DNA of 64,000 bases, taken from contig CAUEEP010000411.1 of assembly GCA_958450365.1 (NCBI GenBank), forward strand, positions 124,001 to 188,000, read 5' to 3'. Under the pieces are notes generated by a model. That model did not search any database. It saw only the letters and a program-made list of their open reading frames with translations, and was not told the origin of the DNA. The stretch comes from Mesorhabditis belari. Its lineage: Eukaryota; Nematoda; Chromadorea; Rhabditida; Rhabditidae. Positions within the stretch are counted from its first letter, which is position 1. Each line of letters starts with the position of its first letter. The translations under genes and the position numbers were made by a program. This document shows positions 11,577 to 22,300 of the stretch, in pieces.

Positions 11577-14500
11577 ATGAATCCTTTACAAATGAGTCAA
11601 AAGATGAACGCCACATGGAAAGCGTTTGATGCGATGATGGCGGAGAGAAATGTGCGGTTTGTTGGAGATTTGGCTAGCTATTTTAGATAATAATTTGGAT
11701 AATTAGATAACTAGTTATGCTAGTTTTAGATTCGATATATATTTCGTTTTCATTTTCAGAAAGAAAAGCAATTGCCGAGCCTTGAATTCGCACAATTCAC
11801 CAAATTGCCCACCGAGCTTCAGGTCAGGAACTTAGCTGTTAGCTGTTAGCTGTTCATTAGCTGTTAGCTTGTTAGCTGTTAGCTGTTCATTAGCTGTTAG
11901 CTTGTTAGCTGTTAGCTGTTCATTAGCTGTTAGCTTGTTAGCTGTTAGCTGTTCACTAGCTGTTAGCTGTTCATTAGCTGTTAGCTGTTAGCTGTTCATT
12001 AGCTGTTAGCTGTTAGCTGTTCATTAGCTGCTTGTTAGCTGGATATCTTTCGAAATCTATTTGTTAATAGATTCAATTAACAGCTCAAGGTTTTCTTAAC
12101 AATTCCAGCTTCGAATCCTGAACTTGATGGATTTTCAAGAGTTGGAGCTGCTCATTCTCTCATCCCTTTACATCCAAGTGAGTTAAAGCTTTACGGGCAC
12201 TAATTAGCTTACAATATAGCTTACAAAATAGCTTACAAAGCTTACAAAATAGTTTACAAAATAGCTTACAAAGCTTACAAAATAGCTTACAAAGCTTACA
12301 GAATAGCTTACAATATAGCTTACAAAATAGCTTACAAAATAGCTTACAAAGCTTACAAATTAGCTTACAAAACGATCCCGATATTATTAAGAAAAGTGTC
12401 AAAAATGGCAGATCGCTGGAGAGAGGCTTACTTGAGCTTATTCAAAAGCTTGTAAAATGATTTGTATAAATTCGATTGGAAAGTTTTTAGTAGATAAATG
12501 TAGCCAAGAAAAAGGGCTTTCTTTTTCTATATAACACTTGGAACTTTGGATAATTCAGGGGCAACTTTTTCAAAAAAAGATGTCACCATAATTCGCCACT
12601 CTATAGATTCCTGGTTCTGTTAAACATTTAATATAAATTATTGCGAAATTTCTAAAAAAATTGATTCCAGCGTCTTGTTGACGACAACGTGCGCAACTAC
12701 AAAAACTATCAACAGGTTTCGATCGAGTTTTGCCATGGAGCACTCATCGTCATGGTTAGTGAAAGCTTACAATTCTAATAGCTTAGTTGTGAGAGGAATT
12801 GCCAAACAATTGTCAAGGAAAGGTCAAGGATTCAATCTACTTTTCTTGTCAATTCCTTCATTATTAGTAGCCTTTATTAATAGCCTTTATTAATAGCCTT
12901 TATTAGTAGCCTTTCTTAGCTCAATTGGTTGATCGTCTTGCCATAAATGGATCAAGTCCAGTTTCTTGTCCACTAAAGCATTTCGCTTATTCAGCCAACC
13001 TCTTTAAGTTAAAAAACTGAAAGCTAGCTCAGGCTCTAGCTAGCTCAGGCTCTAGCTAGCTCAGGCTCTAGCTAGCTCAGGCTCTAGCTAGCTCAGGCTC
13101 TAGCTAGCTCAGGCTCTAGCTAGCTCAGGCTCTAGCTAGCTCAGGCTCTAGCTAGCTCAGGCTCTAGCTAGCTCAGGCTCTAGCTAGCTCAGGCTCTAGC
13201 TAGCTCTATTGTCTTGTCACCGCACTATATCCATTCAGTAATATTAGAGATTGTACCCAAAGTTTGTTATTCTTTAAAACGAATTCCAGAACGAGACGAA
13301 ACGTGGGGTGCACGGTCGAATTTTCTATGAGAACACAACAGAGCCGGCTTCGATTATGTTACCGCTGAAATGGCGTCGATTTCAAGACTTTTCGATACAA
13401 GATTCACAGGTTTTCGATACAAGATAGTAACGTTGTGCATAGTATTGGGACGTAGGGCTAGTGCTGAACGTGTTGAACGTAGGGTCCATAGTACTGGCTG
13501 AACGTAGGGTCCATAGTACAGGAAAGTGGTACTAGGGCATAGTGCAATGCTCTAGTACTGTGCAAGGTGCAAAGTGAAGCACTGTACTTGCAATATGCTT
13601 CGATCCTGTACACCCTGCACCATAACAAGTACTAGTATGTACTGTACTAGTACATAGTACTATACTTTAGATCTTCAATGTTCTACAAGGCTACCTCTAC
13701 GCTCTCTTCAACAAATCATGGATCACTTTTCTAATGGTGATCGATCATCACGAGGAACAAGTGACAATTGATAAAGGTTTGGAGTGTTTGTTTTGGAGAT
13801 AATTGATAAAAGCTTCGGTCCAAGCTTTCCAATAAAATAAATATCTCCAATCGATTTCCCGACCCTGTAAACCCTACAAATTTACCCTACAAATTTACCC
13901 TGTAAACCCTATAAATCTACGCCTAAATCTCTTCTTTTTATGTAATCTACAAAAGAGAAATCCTTATGTAAATGATTGGCGAAATGTTCTTTGTGCGCGC
14001 GCACAATAGCTCGTCGTCTAGCACGCGGCCCTGTGATAAAGTGCTTTCCTTTTGGACTGATAATACTGACTGATAAGGGAATGGTCAGAAGAGATTTCAG
14101 GAGGAGAATTAGGTGAAAACAGAAAGTCTAGTACGGCCAATCCGATAGCGCTTTTAGTTTTTGCGAATGGGCAATGGTTTTCGAGGAAAACGCCTAGGGA
14201 TCAAAAGCCTAAGGGGCCTAGGGGTCAAAAGCCTAAGGGGCCTAGGGGCCAAAAGCCTAAGGGGCCTAGGGGTCAAAAGCCTAAGGGGCCTAGGGGTCAA
14301 AAGCCTAAGGGGCCTAGGGGCCAAAAGCCTAAGGGGCCTAGGGGTCAAAAGCCTAAGGGGCCTAGGGGCCAAAAGCCTAAGGGGCCTAGGGGTCAAAAGC
14401 CTAAGGGGCCTAGGGGCCAAAAGCCTAAGGGGCCTAGGGTCAAAAGCCTAGGGGCCTAGGGGTCAAAAGCCTAAGGGGCCTAGGGATCAAAAGCCTAAAG

Positions 14501-17500
14501 CTTCGCTAGAGAGCTTCGCTAGAGAGCTTCGCTAGAGAGCTTCGCTAGAGAGCTTCGCTAGAGAGCTTCGTTAGAGAGCTTCGCTAGAGAGCTGCGCTGC
14601 GCAGTCCAAGCCTAGGTAAATAGCAGGCCAGCTACGGAGCCGTTTGAGTGAAATAAACTGTTGTTGTAGAAACGCAGAAAAGAAGTAAAAACAAGCATAT
14701 AAAGCAAATTTACTGAGTCTAAGGTGGAGAGTAAAAAGAATTCCCCGCGTTATAGGTTATAGGGAAAGCACTACTTTCTTTTCTTCGCGTGTCGCTTTGT
14801 TTATATTTGCTTTGGGATATTCCTGGGTAAGCAATCTCACTATAAAATCGGTAGAAAAGATTTTAGCGAGCGATTGAAAGATAGAATTAAAAGAATTATA
14901 AACAAAGCTAGGTTAAACTATGCTTTACCTTGTAAAAACACCTTCAAGTACACTGAATTGTGCACTGAATTGTGCATTGAACAAGTGCAAGTTCAATTTC
15001 AATCAATCCCAATTTCCAGAGAGTCTAATCTATCGAATATTGCAAATGCTGAGACGGTGCGCTTTGGTGAAACGAGTGGAGATCTCGGGAAAGGTTAGAA
15101 TCTCGGGAAAAAGCTTTCCTTTTGATCTAACAAAAATCCTTTTGGTTTAAATGCTAATTTAAATGCATTTTGAAGAACAACTCCCTTTTTCAGAAGGTCG
15201 AATTCACCACCGACGCGCTCAGCGGTCTCTCCTACGAGCGAATCGATTTGAGAAAAGTGGTTGGTGAGAGAATGGGTTAAAGTTACAGTAAAGCTTAAGC
15301 TCAGAGATTAGATACAGTAATCCAGACGTTAAAATTCACCTAGTAATCCTGACGTTAAAATCCCCCTACAGTAATCCAAACATCAAAATCTTTATCTCAT
15401 TCTTATCCAGGTTCTTCAAAAGTTGCTTGATTCGACGCCAAATGTGATCAACGGGATGCTGAAGCAATGGGTCAACTCCGAGAGAGATATCTTCTCCGTA
15501 GGTAAGAGTTTTGAACAGTTTCGTATTTTTGGTGTAAAGTCGCGTTGGGAAATCCGAATCCATCGTTAACACATTCACAACGAGCGCTTTTTCTTGCGAA
15601 ACCTCCATCTGAGACGAGCGCGATTTAGTTTAGCTACGGGACCCACCGGTGAGTCCCATTGTCCCAGATGGTAATGACCCTGGATCCCACCGGTGGATCC
15701 CGTTGTCCCAGATGGTAATGACCCTGGGTCCCACCGGTGGATCCCGTTGTTCCAGATGGCAGTCACCCTGGGACCCACCGGTGAGTCCCATCGTTGCAGA
15801 TGGTAGTCACCCTGGGTCCCACCGGTAGATCCCGTTGTCTCAGATGGTAATGACCCTGGGTCCCACCGGTGGATCCCGTTGTTCCAGATGGCAGCCACCC
15901 TGGGACCCACTGGTAGGTCCCATTGTCTCAGATGGAAGTCACCCTGGGTCCCACCGGTAGATCCCGTTGTCCCAGATGGTAATGACCCTGGGTCCCACCG
16001 GTGGATCCCGTTGTTCCAGATGGCAGCCACCCTGGGGACCCACTGGTAGGTCCCGTTGTCCCAGATTGTCCCAGATGGCAATCACCCTGAACCCACCGGT
16101 GGGTCCCGTTGTCCTAGATGGCAGTCACCCTGAGACCCACTGGTGAGTCCCCTTGTTCCAGATGGTAGTCACCCTGGGTCCCACCGGTGGGTCCCATCAT
16201 CATGAATGTGTTAAAATCATACAGCATATAAATGCGAATTCAGATCGTCCATCCCTAAAGAATTCAAGATTATATGTGAAGACAAGTAAATGAAATTAAA
16301 ATAAAACTAACAAATAGAAGAAAAAAACAATAATTCAAGACTAGAAAACAAAGAATTCGCAGAGATTTGAGTTAAAAAACGCTGGTTTCATTTCGATCAC
16401 CCTAATGCCTTCGATCACCCTATCGCGTTCAATTATCGTTGTGAAATTGAGAAAGTTTTCAAAACTTTAGCTAGCTTTTCCTTTTAATAGCTATTTTAAA
16501 GCTAAAACGAAACGTAATGAACATTTTATTTCAATAAAATTTCAGGAATCGAATTCTGGAACTGGCACGAGGTTTTTTTAGAGAATCTTGATGCAATTTG
16601 TGAGATTATCTTCAAGGTGAGTTGATAAATCTTTATTGGAGCATATCTAGAGCTTTAGCTTAGCTTTGCTTTGCTTTGCTTAGCTTAGGCTTAGCTTAGC
16701 TTTATTAGATCGTATCTAGAGCTTTATTAGATCTCAGATCTAGAGCTTTATTAGAGTATATCTAGAGCTTTATTAGAGCAGATCTAGAGCTTTACTAGAT
16801 CTCATATCTAGAGCTTTATTAGATCTCGGATCTAGAGCTTTATTAGAGCATATCTAGCGCTTTATTAGAGCTCATATCTAGAGCTTTATTAGACATATCT
16901 AGCGCTTTACTAGATCTCATAACTGGAGCTTTATTAGATCTCAGATCTAGAGCTTTATTAGAGCATATCTAGAGCTTTATTAGAGCAGATCTAGAGCTTT
17001 ACTAGATCTCATATCTGGAGCTTTATTAGATCTCAGATCTAGAGCTTGACTAGATCTCAGATCTAGAGCTTTATTAGAGCATATCTAGAGCTTTATTAGA
17101 GCATATCTAGAGCTTGAGTAGATCTCAGATCTGGAGCTTTATTAGAGCATATCTAGAGCTTTATTAGATCTCATATCTAGATTTGTTGCTTTTATGCTTT
17201 TAAACTTTTGTCATTCAGGATTTGAACCCAATTTTCACCGCCGAACGTAACGATAAACAATTCGGATTGGCGAGCAAGTGAGCGGCTATTTAAATTAGCA
17301 AAAAGTTTCGACAAAAAGACGAATAGAACGCCACTTGTACAGTCGTGTAGACTAGCTTGAGGTAGACGCGTAGACTAAAGCATAGACTAACGCGTAGACT
17401 TCTTTTTATGACTTTCTAGAGAATCTACGGTAAGTTAGACCAAACCCAGACAAATTGGTAGACTATAAAAAGTATTTGAGGGTTTTGTGCCATAAATTGA

Positions 17501-18312
17501 AGCAAACAAAGCAAAAATTCAAAAATGGCTGTTTATTTGGTTGAAGACAAAGCGCGAATCAACAATAGACATAAAAAGCTGCCCAGCACATGTCACCCTG
17601 GGACCCACCGGTGAGTCCCATCGTCCCAGATGGTAATGACCCTGGTTTCCTTCTCCGAAATTTCTTTTACTGAAAAAGATTGGAGTTTTCCTTAAATCTT
17701 GCCAATAGTGAGTGTAACTAAGGGCCAGAACAAAAAAGAACAAAACAAGATCAACAAGAATCAAGATTCATCAAGATTAAAAGAGGTTAAGAAACGACGT
17801 AGTTAGATGGTACAGATGATGTGATACGGATTGTATTTCCTTTATTTGGGAAGCCTGAATAGCAAGACTGAATAGCAAGACTGAATAACAAGACTGAATA
17901 GCAAGCCAGAGCAAGCCAGAGCAAGCCAGAGCAAGCTAGAGCAAGCCAGAGCAAGCTAGAGCAAGCTAGAGCAAGCCAGAGCAAGCCAGAGCAAGCCAGA
18001 GCAAGCCAGAGCAAGCCAGAGCAAGCCAGAGCAAGCTAGAGCAAGCCAGAGCAAGCCAGAGCAAGCCAGAGCAAGCCAGAGCAAGCTAGAGCAAGCCAGA
18101 GCAAGCCAGAGCAAGCTAGAGCAAGCCAGAGCAAGCCAGAGCAAGCCAGGAAAGCCAGGAAAGCACAAGAGGGTTCAATCCATCTCCAGAAATCTTTTTT
18201 CCCATTCCTTGATTACAAATTCTTCAATTCCAGAACCTATCGCCTTCGTCGGTATCGAGAATCGCTCTTCATCCGAGTGACTCCATCAAGGATTTATTGC
18301 TGGGTACCATAA
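11577..18312 (+). CDS. F-box-like protein (12 exons)
   Basis: Exons: 11577-11651, 11760-11822, 12109-12177, 12671-12754, 13290-13409, 13671-13776, 15020-15093, 15194-15259, 15411-15501, 16546-16616, 17219-17277, 18234-18312. The sum is 957 nt, 318 aa, with all phases compatible. Residues 38-69 (FTKLPTELQ, then LRILNLMDFQELELL across an exon junction) resemble an F-box, the Skp1-binding motif of SCF ubiquitin ligases, in the pattern LPxEL followed by a leucine-rich helix. The rest has no motif I recognise. It includes an Ile/Val-rich block (FLMVIDHHEEQVTI) and ends LFIRVTPSRIYCWVP. Nematode F-box proteins often carry a poorly conserved C-terminal domain, which would fit. Donors of exons 1 and 8 are weak and the exon 1 end is uncertain. 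Every intron over 300 bp holds a minisatellite. Domain call moderate, coding potential fairly good. Confidence 0.55.
11832..12036. repeat. TTAGCTGTTAGCTGTTCA minisatellite
   Basis: Units agctgttagctgttcatt fill intron 2 of the F-box-like gene, beginning about 10 bases after the donor. Confidence 0.95.
12205..12372. repeat. AGCTTACAAAAT minisatellite
   Basis: Units agcttacaaaat and agcttacaa in intron 3 of the F-box-like gene. Confidence 0.95.
12415..12605. mobile_element. Diverged half-copy of the CAGGGTG MITE family
   Basis: The stretch containing tagtagataaatgtagccaag and ataacacttg aligns by eye with the right half of the 580-bp MITE at 45971-46550. It lacks the other half. Confidence 0.55.
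13020..13206. repeat. GCTCAGGCTCTAGCTA 16-bp array
   Basis: About eleven near-identical 16-bp units in an intron of the F-box-like gene. Homogeneity suggests recent expansion. Confidence 0.97.
14205..14500. repeat. GGGGCCTAGGGGTCAAAAGCCTAA array
   Basis: About twelve 24-bp units with alternating GTC and GCC variants. Open on both strands (KSLRGLGV and TPRPLRLL repeats), which is a consequence of the unit length. Confidence 0.97.
14500..14598. repeat. GAGAGCTTCGCTA 13-bp array
   Basis: Seven units of gagagcttcgcta directly following the 24-bp array in the same intron. Confidence 0.95.
15640..16200. repeat. About 60-bp ACCCACCGGTGGATCCC minisatellite
   Basis: Tandem units built on gggacccaccggtgagtccc and cagatggtaatgaccctgg, in the intron after exon 9 of the F-box-like gene. 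A single isolated unit sits about 1.4 kb away at 17586-17646, in a different intron of the same gene. Confidence 0.95.
16650..17190. repeat. ATCTAGAGCTTTATTAGAGC minisatellite
   Basis: Units of about 27 bp (agatctagagctttattag, with agcatat and atctcat variants) fill the intron between exons 10 and 11 of the F-box-like gene. Confidence 0.95.
17586..17646. repeat. Single dispersed copy of the 15640 minisatellite unit
   Basis: One unit (ccctgggacccaccggtgag and then gatggtaatgaccctgg) lies alone in the intron after exon 11, with no tandem neighbours. Confidence 0.85.
17870..18160. repeat. GCAAGCCAGA 10-bp array
   Basis: About 28 units of gcaagccaga or gcaagctaga in the last intron of the F-box-like gene. 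Confidence 0.97.
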
Positions 18313-18419
18313 GCTCCATCGTAGTAGATTTAAAGTATTATTCTGTTATTATTCTGTTTCTCTAGACTTTATCCATTAGATTAGCTTTCTCCAATTTCCC
18401 TAATCTAAACGTTATCCCT

Positions 18420-18750
18420 GCAGCGATCCCTGTGAGCTTTGTAAGCTAGGTGATCCCTGTCAGCTAGGTGATCCCTGTCAGCCTTGTGATCCATGTCAGC
18501 TTGCTGATCCCTGCTTGGTGATCCCTGTCAGCTTGGTGATCCCTGCTTGGTGATCCCTGTCAGCTTTGTAAGCTTGGTGATCCCTGTCAGCCTTGTGATC
18601 CCTGCTTGGTGATCCCTGTCAGCTTGGTGATCCCTGCTTGGTGATCCCTGTCAGCTTGGTGATCCCTGCTTGGTGATCCCTGTCAGCTTGGTGATCCCTG
18701 CTTTGTGATCCCTGTCAGCTTTGTAAGCTTGGTGATCCCTATCAGCGTTT
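18420..18750. repeat. GTGATCCCTGTCAGCTTG minisatellite
   Basis: Alternating gtgatccctgtcagcttg and gtgatccctgcttg units downstream of the F-box-like stop codon, in the spacer before the FAM76-type gene. Confidence 0.95.
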
Positions 18751-19289
18751 ACAAGACGTTTACAAGAGTACAAAGTACATCAAACCAATTATTGCATAAT
18801 TGTCTCTGTGATAACACTTCTGCCGGTGTTCTTGCTATTTCTTTTCGTTTTTTAGATTTCTTTATGATGCCTTTATGATTCCTTTATGATTTCTTTGATT
18901 TCTTTATGTTTTCTTTCATTTCTAGATTTCTTTTCTCTCTATTTGATCGAGTTTTAATCATTTAAACATAATAAATCATTTTTTCATTGCCTTATTTCAT
19001 TTGAAAGGTCAATTGCCTTGCTTGTACTATTGTTTTTTGATAATTCTTATAGTATTCTGATAATTCTTATAGTATTCTTATAGTATTTAAGCTTTTTTAA
19101 AAGACTTATGAGATTCTTTTAAATACTTATAAGCTTATTTTAAAGTACAAATTAGTAAAATCAGCTTATAAATATTCAGCTAAGCTAAACAAAGCAAAGC
19201 TAAACAAAGCTAAGCGCAAAGTTAAGCTAAACAAAGCTAAGCAAAGCTAAGCAAAGCTAAGCTAAGCTAAGCTAAACAAAGCTAAGCTT

Positions 19290-19312
19290 TAATCCTTTAT
19301 TTCTCTATTCAG
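19290..19312 (+). promoter_or_regulatory. Acceptor immediately preceding the FAM76 start
   Basis: A pyrimidine-rich run ending tctctattcag touches ATG 19313 directly. In nematodes this commonly marks a trans-splice site. A 5' UTR intron acceptor is possible. The upstream gene ends 1.0 kb away. Confidence 0.45.
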
Positions 19313-22300
19313 ATGGCATCCGCCTCCTCCTCGCACACGATGCGCTGCATCAATTGCCAAGGAAATCTAACCGCAAACAGGTTTTTTTAGTTTTCAGTGA
19401 AAGATTTGAATGCTAAGCGAAAAGATTGGGTAGTTAAATCAATCAAAAGGCAAAGCATTGGGTAAATGAGTTGAAACTAGCGCAAAGCAAAAACTTCAGC
19501 TTCAGCAAAAACTTCAGCTTCAGCAAAAGCTTCAGCTTCAGCAAAAGCTTCAGCTTCAGCAAAAGCAAAAACTTGCTGTAAAAATGAAGAGTTGAATGGG
19601 GAAATGTTTGCTTTTTGTTTTCAAATGTATTTTTCATTTTTCAGCGGTCCTCAATGCGAAAAATGTCGAAAAAACGAGGAAAAATATGGAAAGGTTTGAA
19701 AGAAAATTCGCATAAGCTTAAAGAAAACTAATTAGGATTTAAAGAGAACTAATTACCGTAAATACTGTAATAGTACCCCACCCCCATAATGACGGCCGGA
19801 GCATCGCGTAGGCCGGAGCATCTAGCTTTGAACGAGTTTTTCTCGACACTCGTTTATGCTACAATGTTCGTTTTGGTATCAAAAAATAGCTGAAATTCAG
19901 GGCTATTTTTTGATACCAAAGACGCATTTTTTGAAAGTACGGGCGTCTTGAAAAAAGTGAAAAAAGGTGCGGAGTGTTGTGTAGTCTAGCTTTGAACGAG
20001 TTTTTCTCGACACTCGTTTATGCTACAATGTTCGTTTTGGTATCAAAAAATAGCTGAAATTCAGGGCTATTTTTTGATACCAAAGACGCATTTTTTGAAA
20101 GTACGGGTGCTTTGAAAAAAAATGAAATACTAAAAAACTTTTGCGACTTTGCGACTACGCGACTGTACGAGGGGGGTGGGGTCCAATTACAGTATTTACG
20201 GTAGGATTTAAAGAAAACTAATTAGGATTTAAGGGAAATTAATTAAGATTTAAGGAAAATTAATTAAGATTTAAGGAAAATTAATTAGGATTTAAAGAAA
20301 AGTAATTAGGATTTAAAGAAAAGTAATTAGGATTTAAAGAAACCTAATTACCATTTATAAAGCCATCTTTATATAGCTCTATATAGATCTAATAGATAGA
20401 TCTTTATATAGCTTTATATAGCTCTATATATAGATTAAAACTTTAGCCAACAAACTGCACGTATTGCAAATTGCCGGCCGCGTTCACCGAGGAGAAATGC
20501 GTTTATTGCTGCTCGTCGGAGAGGTTTTTTTGGCTAATAATTTACAGATTAGAAATGAGATATTAACGAGTAAATATCTCGAATTTAATATTTTAATCAA
20601 ATTTACATCAATTTACGATCGATTACAGAGTTTTCAAGCGAATTTTCAGAAAACATGGCTCCCCAGTTCCGTGCGCGAATTGCAAGATGAAATCGGCTTT
20701 CGCTCGACATCCAAAGGTGATAGAATATAGGGTTTATGCTGTACTTTGTGCTGTACATTGTGCTGTACTTTGTGCTGTACTTTGTGCTGTACATTGTGCT
20801 GTACATTGTACTGTACTCTGTACTGTACGTGCTGTACTTTCTGCTGTACTTAGTACTGTACTTTGAGCTGTACTTTGTGCTGTACTTTGTGCTGTACTTT
20901 GTGCTGTACGTGCTTTGCTTTGTGCTGTACGTGCTGTACTTTGTGCTGTACTTTGTACTGTACTTTGTGCTGTACTTTGTGCTGTACTTGCTGTACTTTG
21001 TGCTGTACGTGCTGTACTTTGTGCTGTACGTGCTGTACTTTGTGCTGTACTTGCTGTACTTTGTGCTGTACGTGCTGTACTTTGTGCTGTACTTGCTGTA
21101 CTTTGTGCTGTACTTGCTGTACTTTGTGCTGTACTTTGTACTGTACTTTGTGCTGTACGTGCTGTACTTTCTGCTGTACTTTGTGCTGTACTTGCTGTAC
21201 GTGCTGTACTTTGTGCTGTACTTGCTGTACTTTGTGCTGTACTTGCTGTACTTTGTGCTGTACTTTGTACTGTACTTTGTGCTGTACGTGCTGTACTTTC
21301 TGCTGTACTTTGTGCTGTACTTGCTGTACGTGCTGTACTTTGTGCTGTACTTGCTGTACTTTGTGCTGTACTTGCTGTACTTTGTGCTGTACTTTGTACT
21401 GTACTTTGTGCTGTACTTGCTGTACTTTGTGCTGTACTTTGTGTTCCCGTAAACCTACCCTTTCTGACACTGGGTTCATATTTAAAGAACCAAGAAAGAT
21501 GGAAGAAAAAATTGCCTGAGAGAGCACATAACAAACAAACTTTTGAAGGACAAAAGGACAGCTTAAACAAAACTACAAGCTATAAAAGCTTATCTAAGAA
21601 TAATATATAATCAAATTCTATGAAATAAACACTATCAATACCTATTTAAATCAATTCTGATTCCAGAAGCCGGCTCTTTGCCGCCTCTGCGTGATGATCG
21701 CTCGACAACAGGGTGTCGAAGTGATGAATGGGATCCCAGTGCCGCCAGAAAAGGTAGCATTTATATAGAAACTGATTCAGAAACAAGCGCTCTTTCAAAT
21801 AAGCTTTTGGTACCAATAGATGCTGAATCGTCGACATTTTATAAATCAGTATTTTCCCTCTAACTTTTTACCCTTCCAGGTTCAATCAAAAAAGATTTAC
21901 CACATTTCTGCATCTATTGGCACCAAAAACTTAGTTGGAAGAGCGCTGGAAGTATTTTCGTTCTAAATCGAATGCCGTGTTTAAATCGGACGTATCAGCG
22001 GCGTCCGATTTAGACCTATACAAGCTATTGAGAGTTTTGAAGCCTTAAACAAAACCTGGGAAAAAGGAAGTAGCTTAAAAGATAACAATAACTCAATAAC
22101 AAGCCAGGTTTTTAGAATATACAGTCGTTAAAAAAGCCGGCCAATTGCCTGGCCTGTATTCTCGAGTCAGCCAATTGACTGGCCTGTATTCTCGAGCCGG
22201 CCAATTGCCTGGCCTGTATTCTCGAGTCAGCCAATTGACTGGCCTGTATTCTCGAGTCAGCCAATTGACTGGCCTGTATTCTCGAGCCGGCCAATTGCCT

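Noticed and set aside
12905..12975. tRNA-like ttagctcaattggttgatcg
   Set aside because: The T-arm and acceptor stem do not pair. Only the D-arm is suggestive.
15640..16200. Possible CRISPR-like or collagen-like array
   Set aside because: Contiguous units without spacers, lying in an intron. The open antisense frame is a repeat artefact.
18312..19313. Operon between the F-box-like and FAM76-type genes
   Set aside because: Spacing is 1.0 kb with an intervening minisatellite, longer than typical nematode operon gaps. The acceptor at the FAM76 start alone is not enough.
20734..21570. Frames of 220-280 codons on both strands (Ala-Gln-Ser-Thr, Cys-Thr-Leu, Val-Gln-His-Lys repeats)
   Set aside because: All frames come from a 9/12-bp minisatellite inside a FAM76 intron. 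Openness in most frames is expected from the period.
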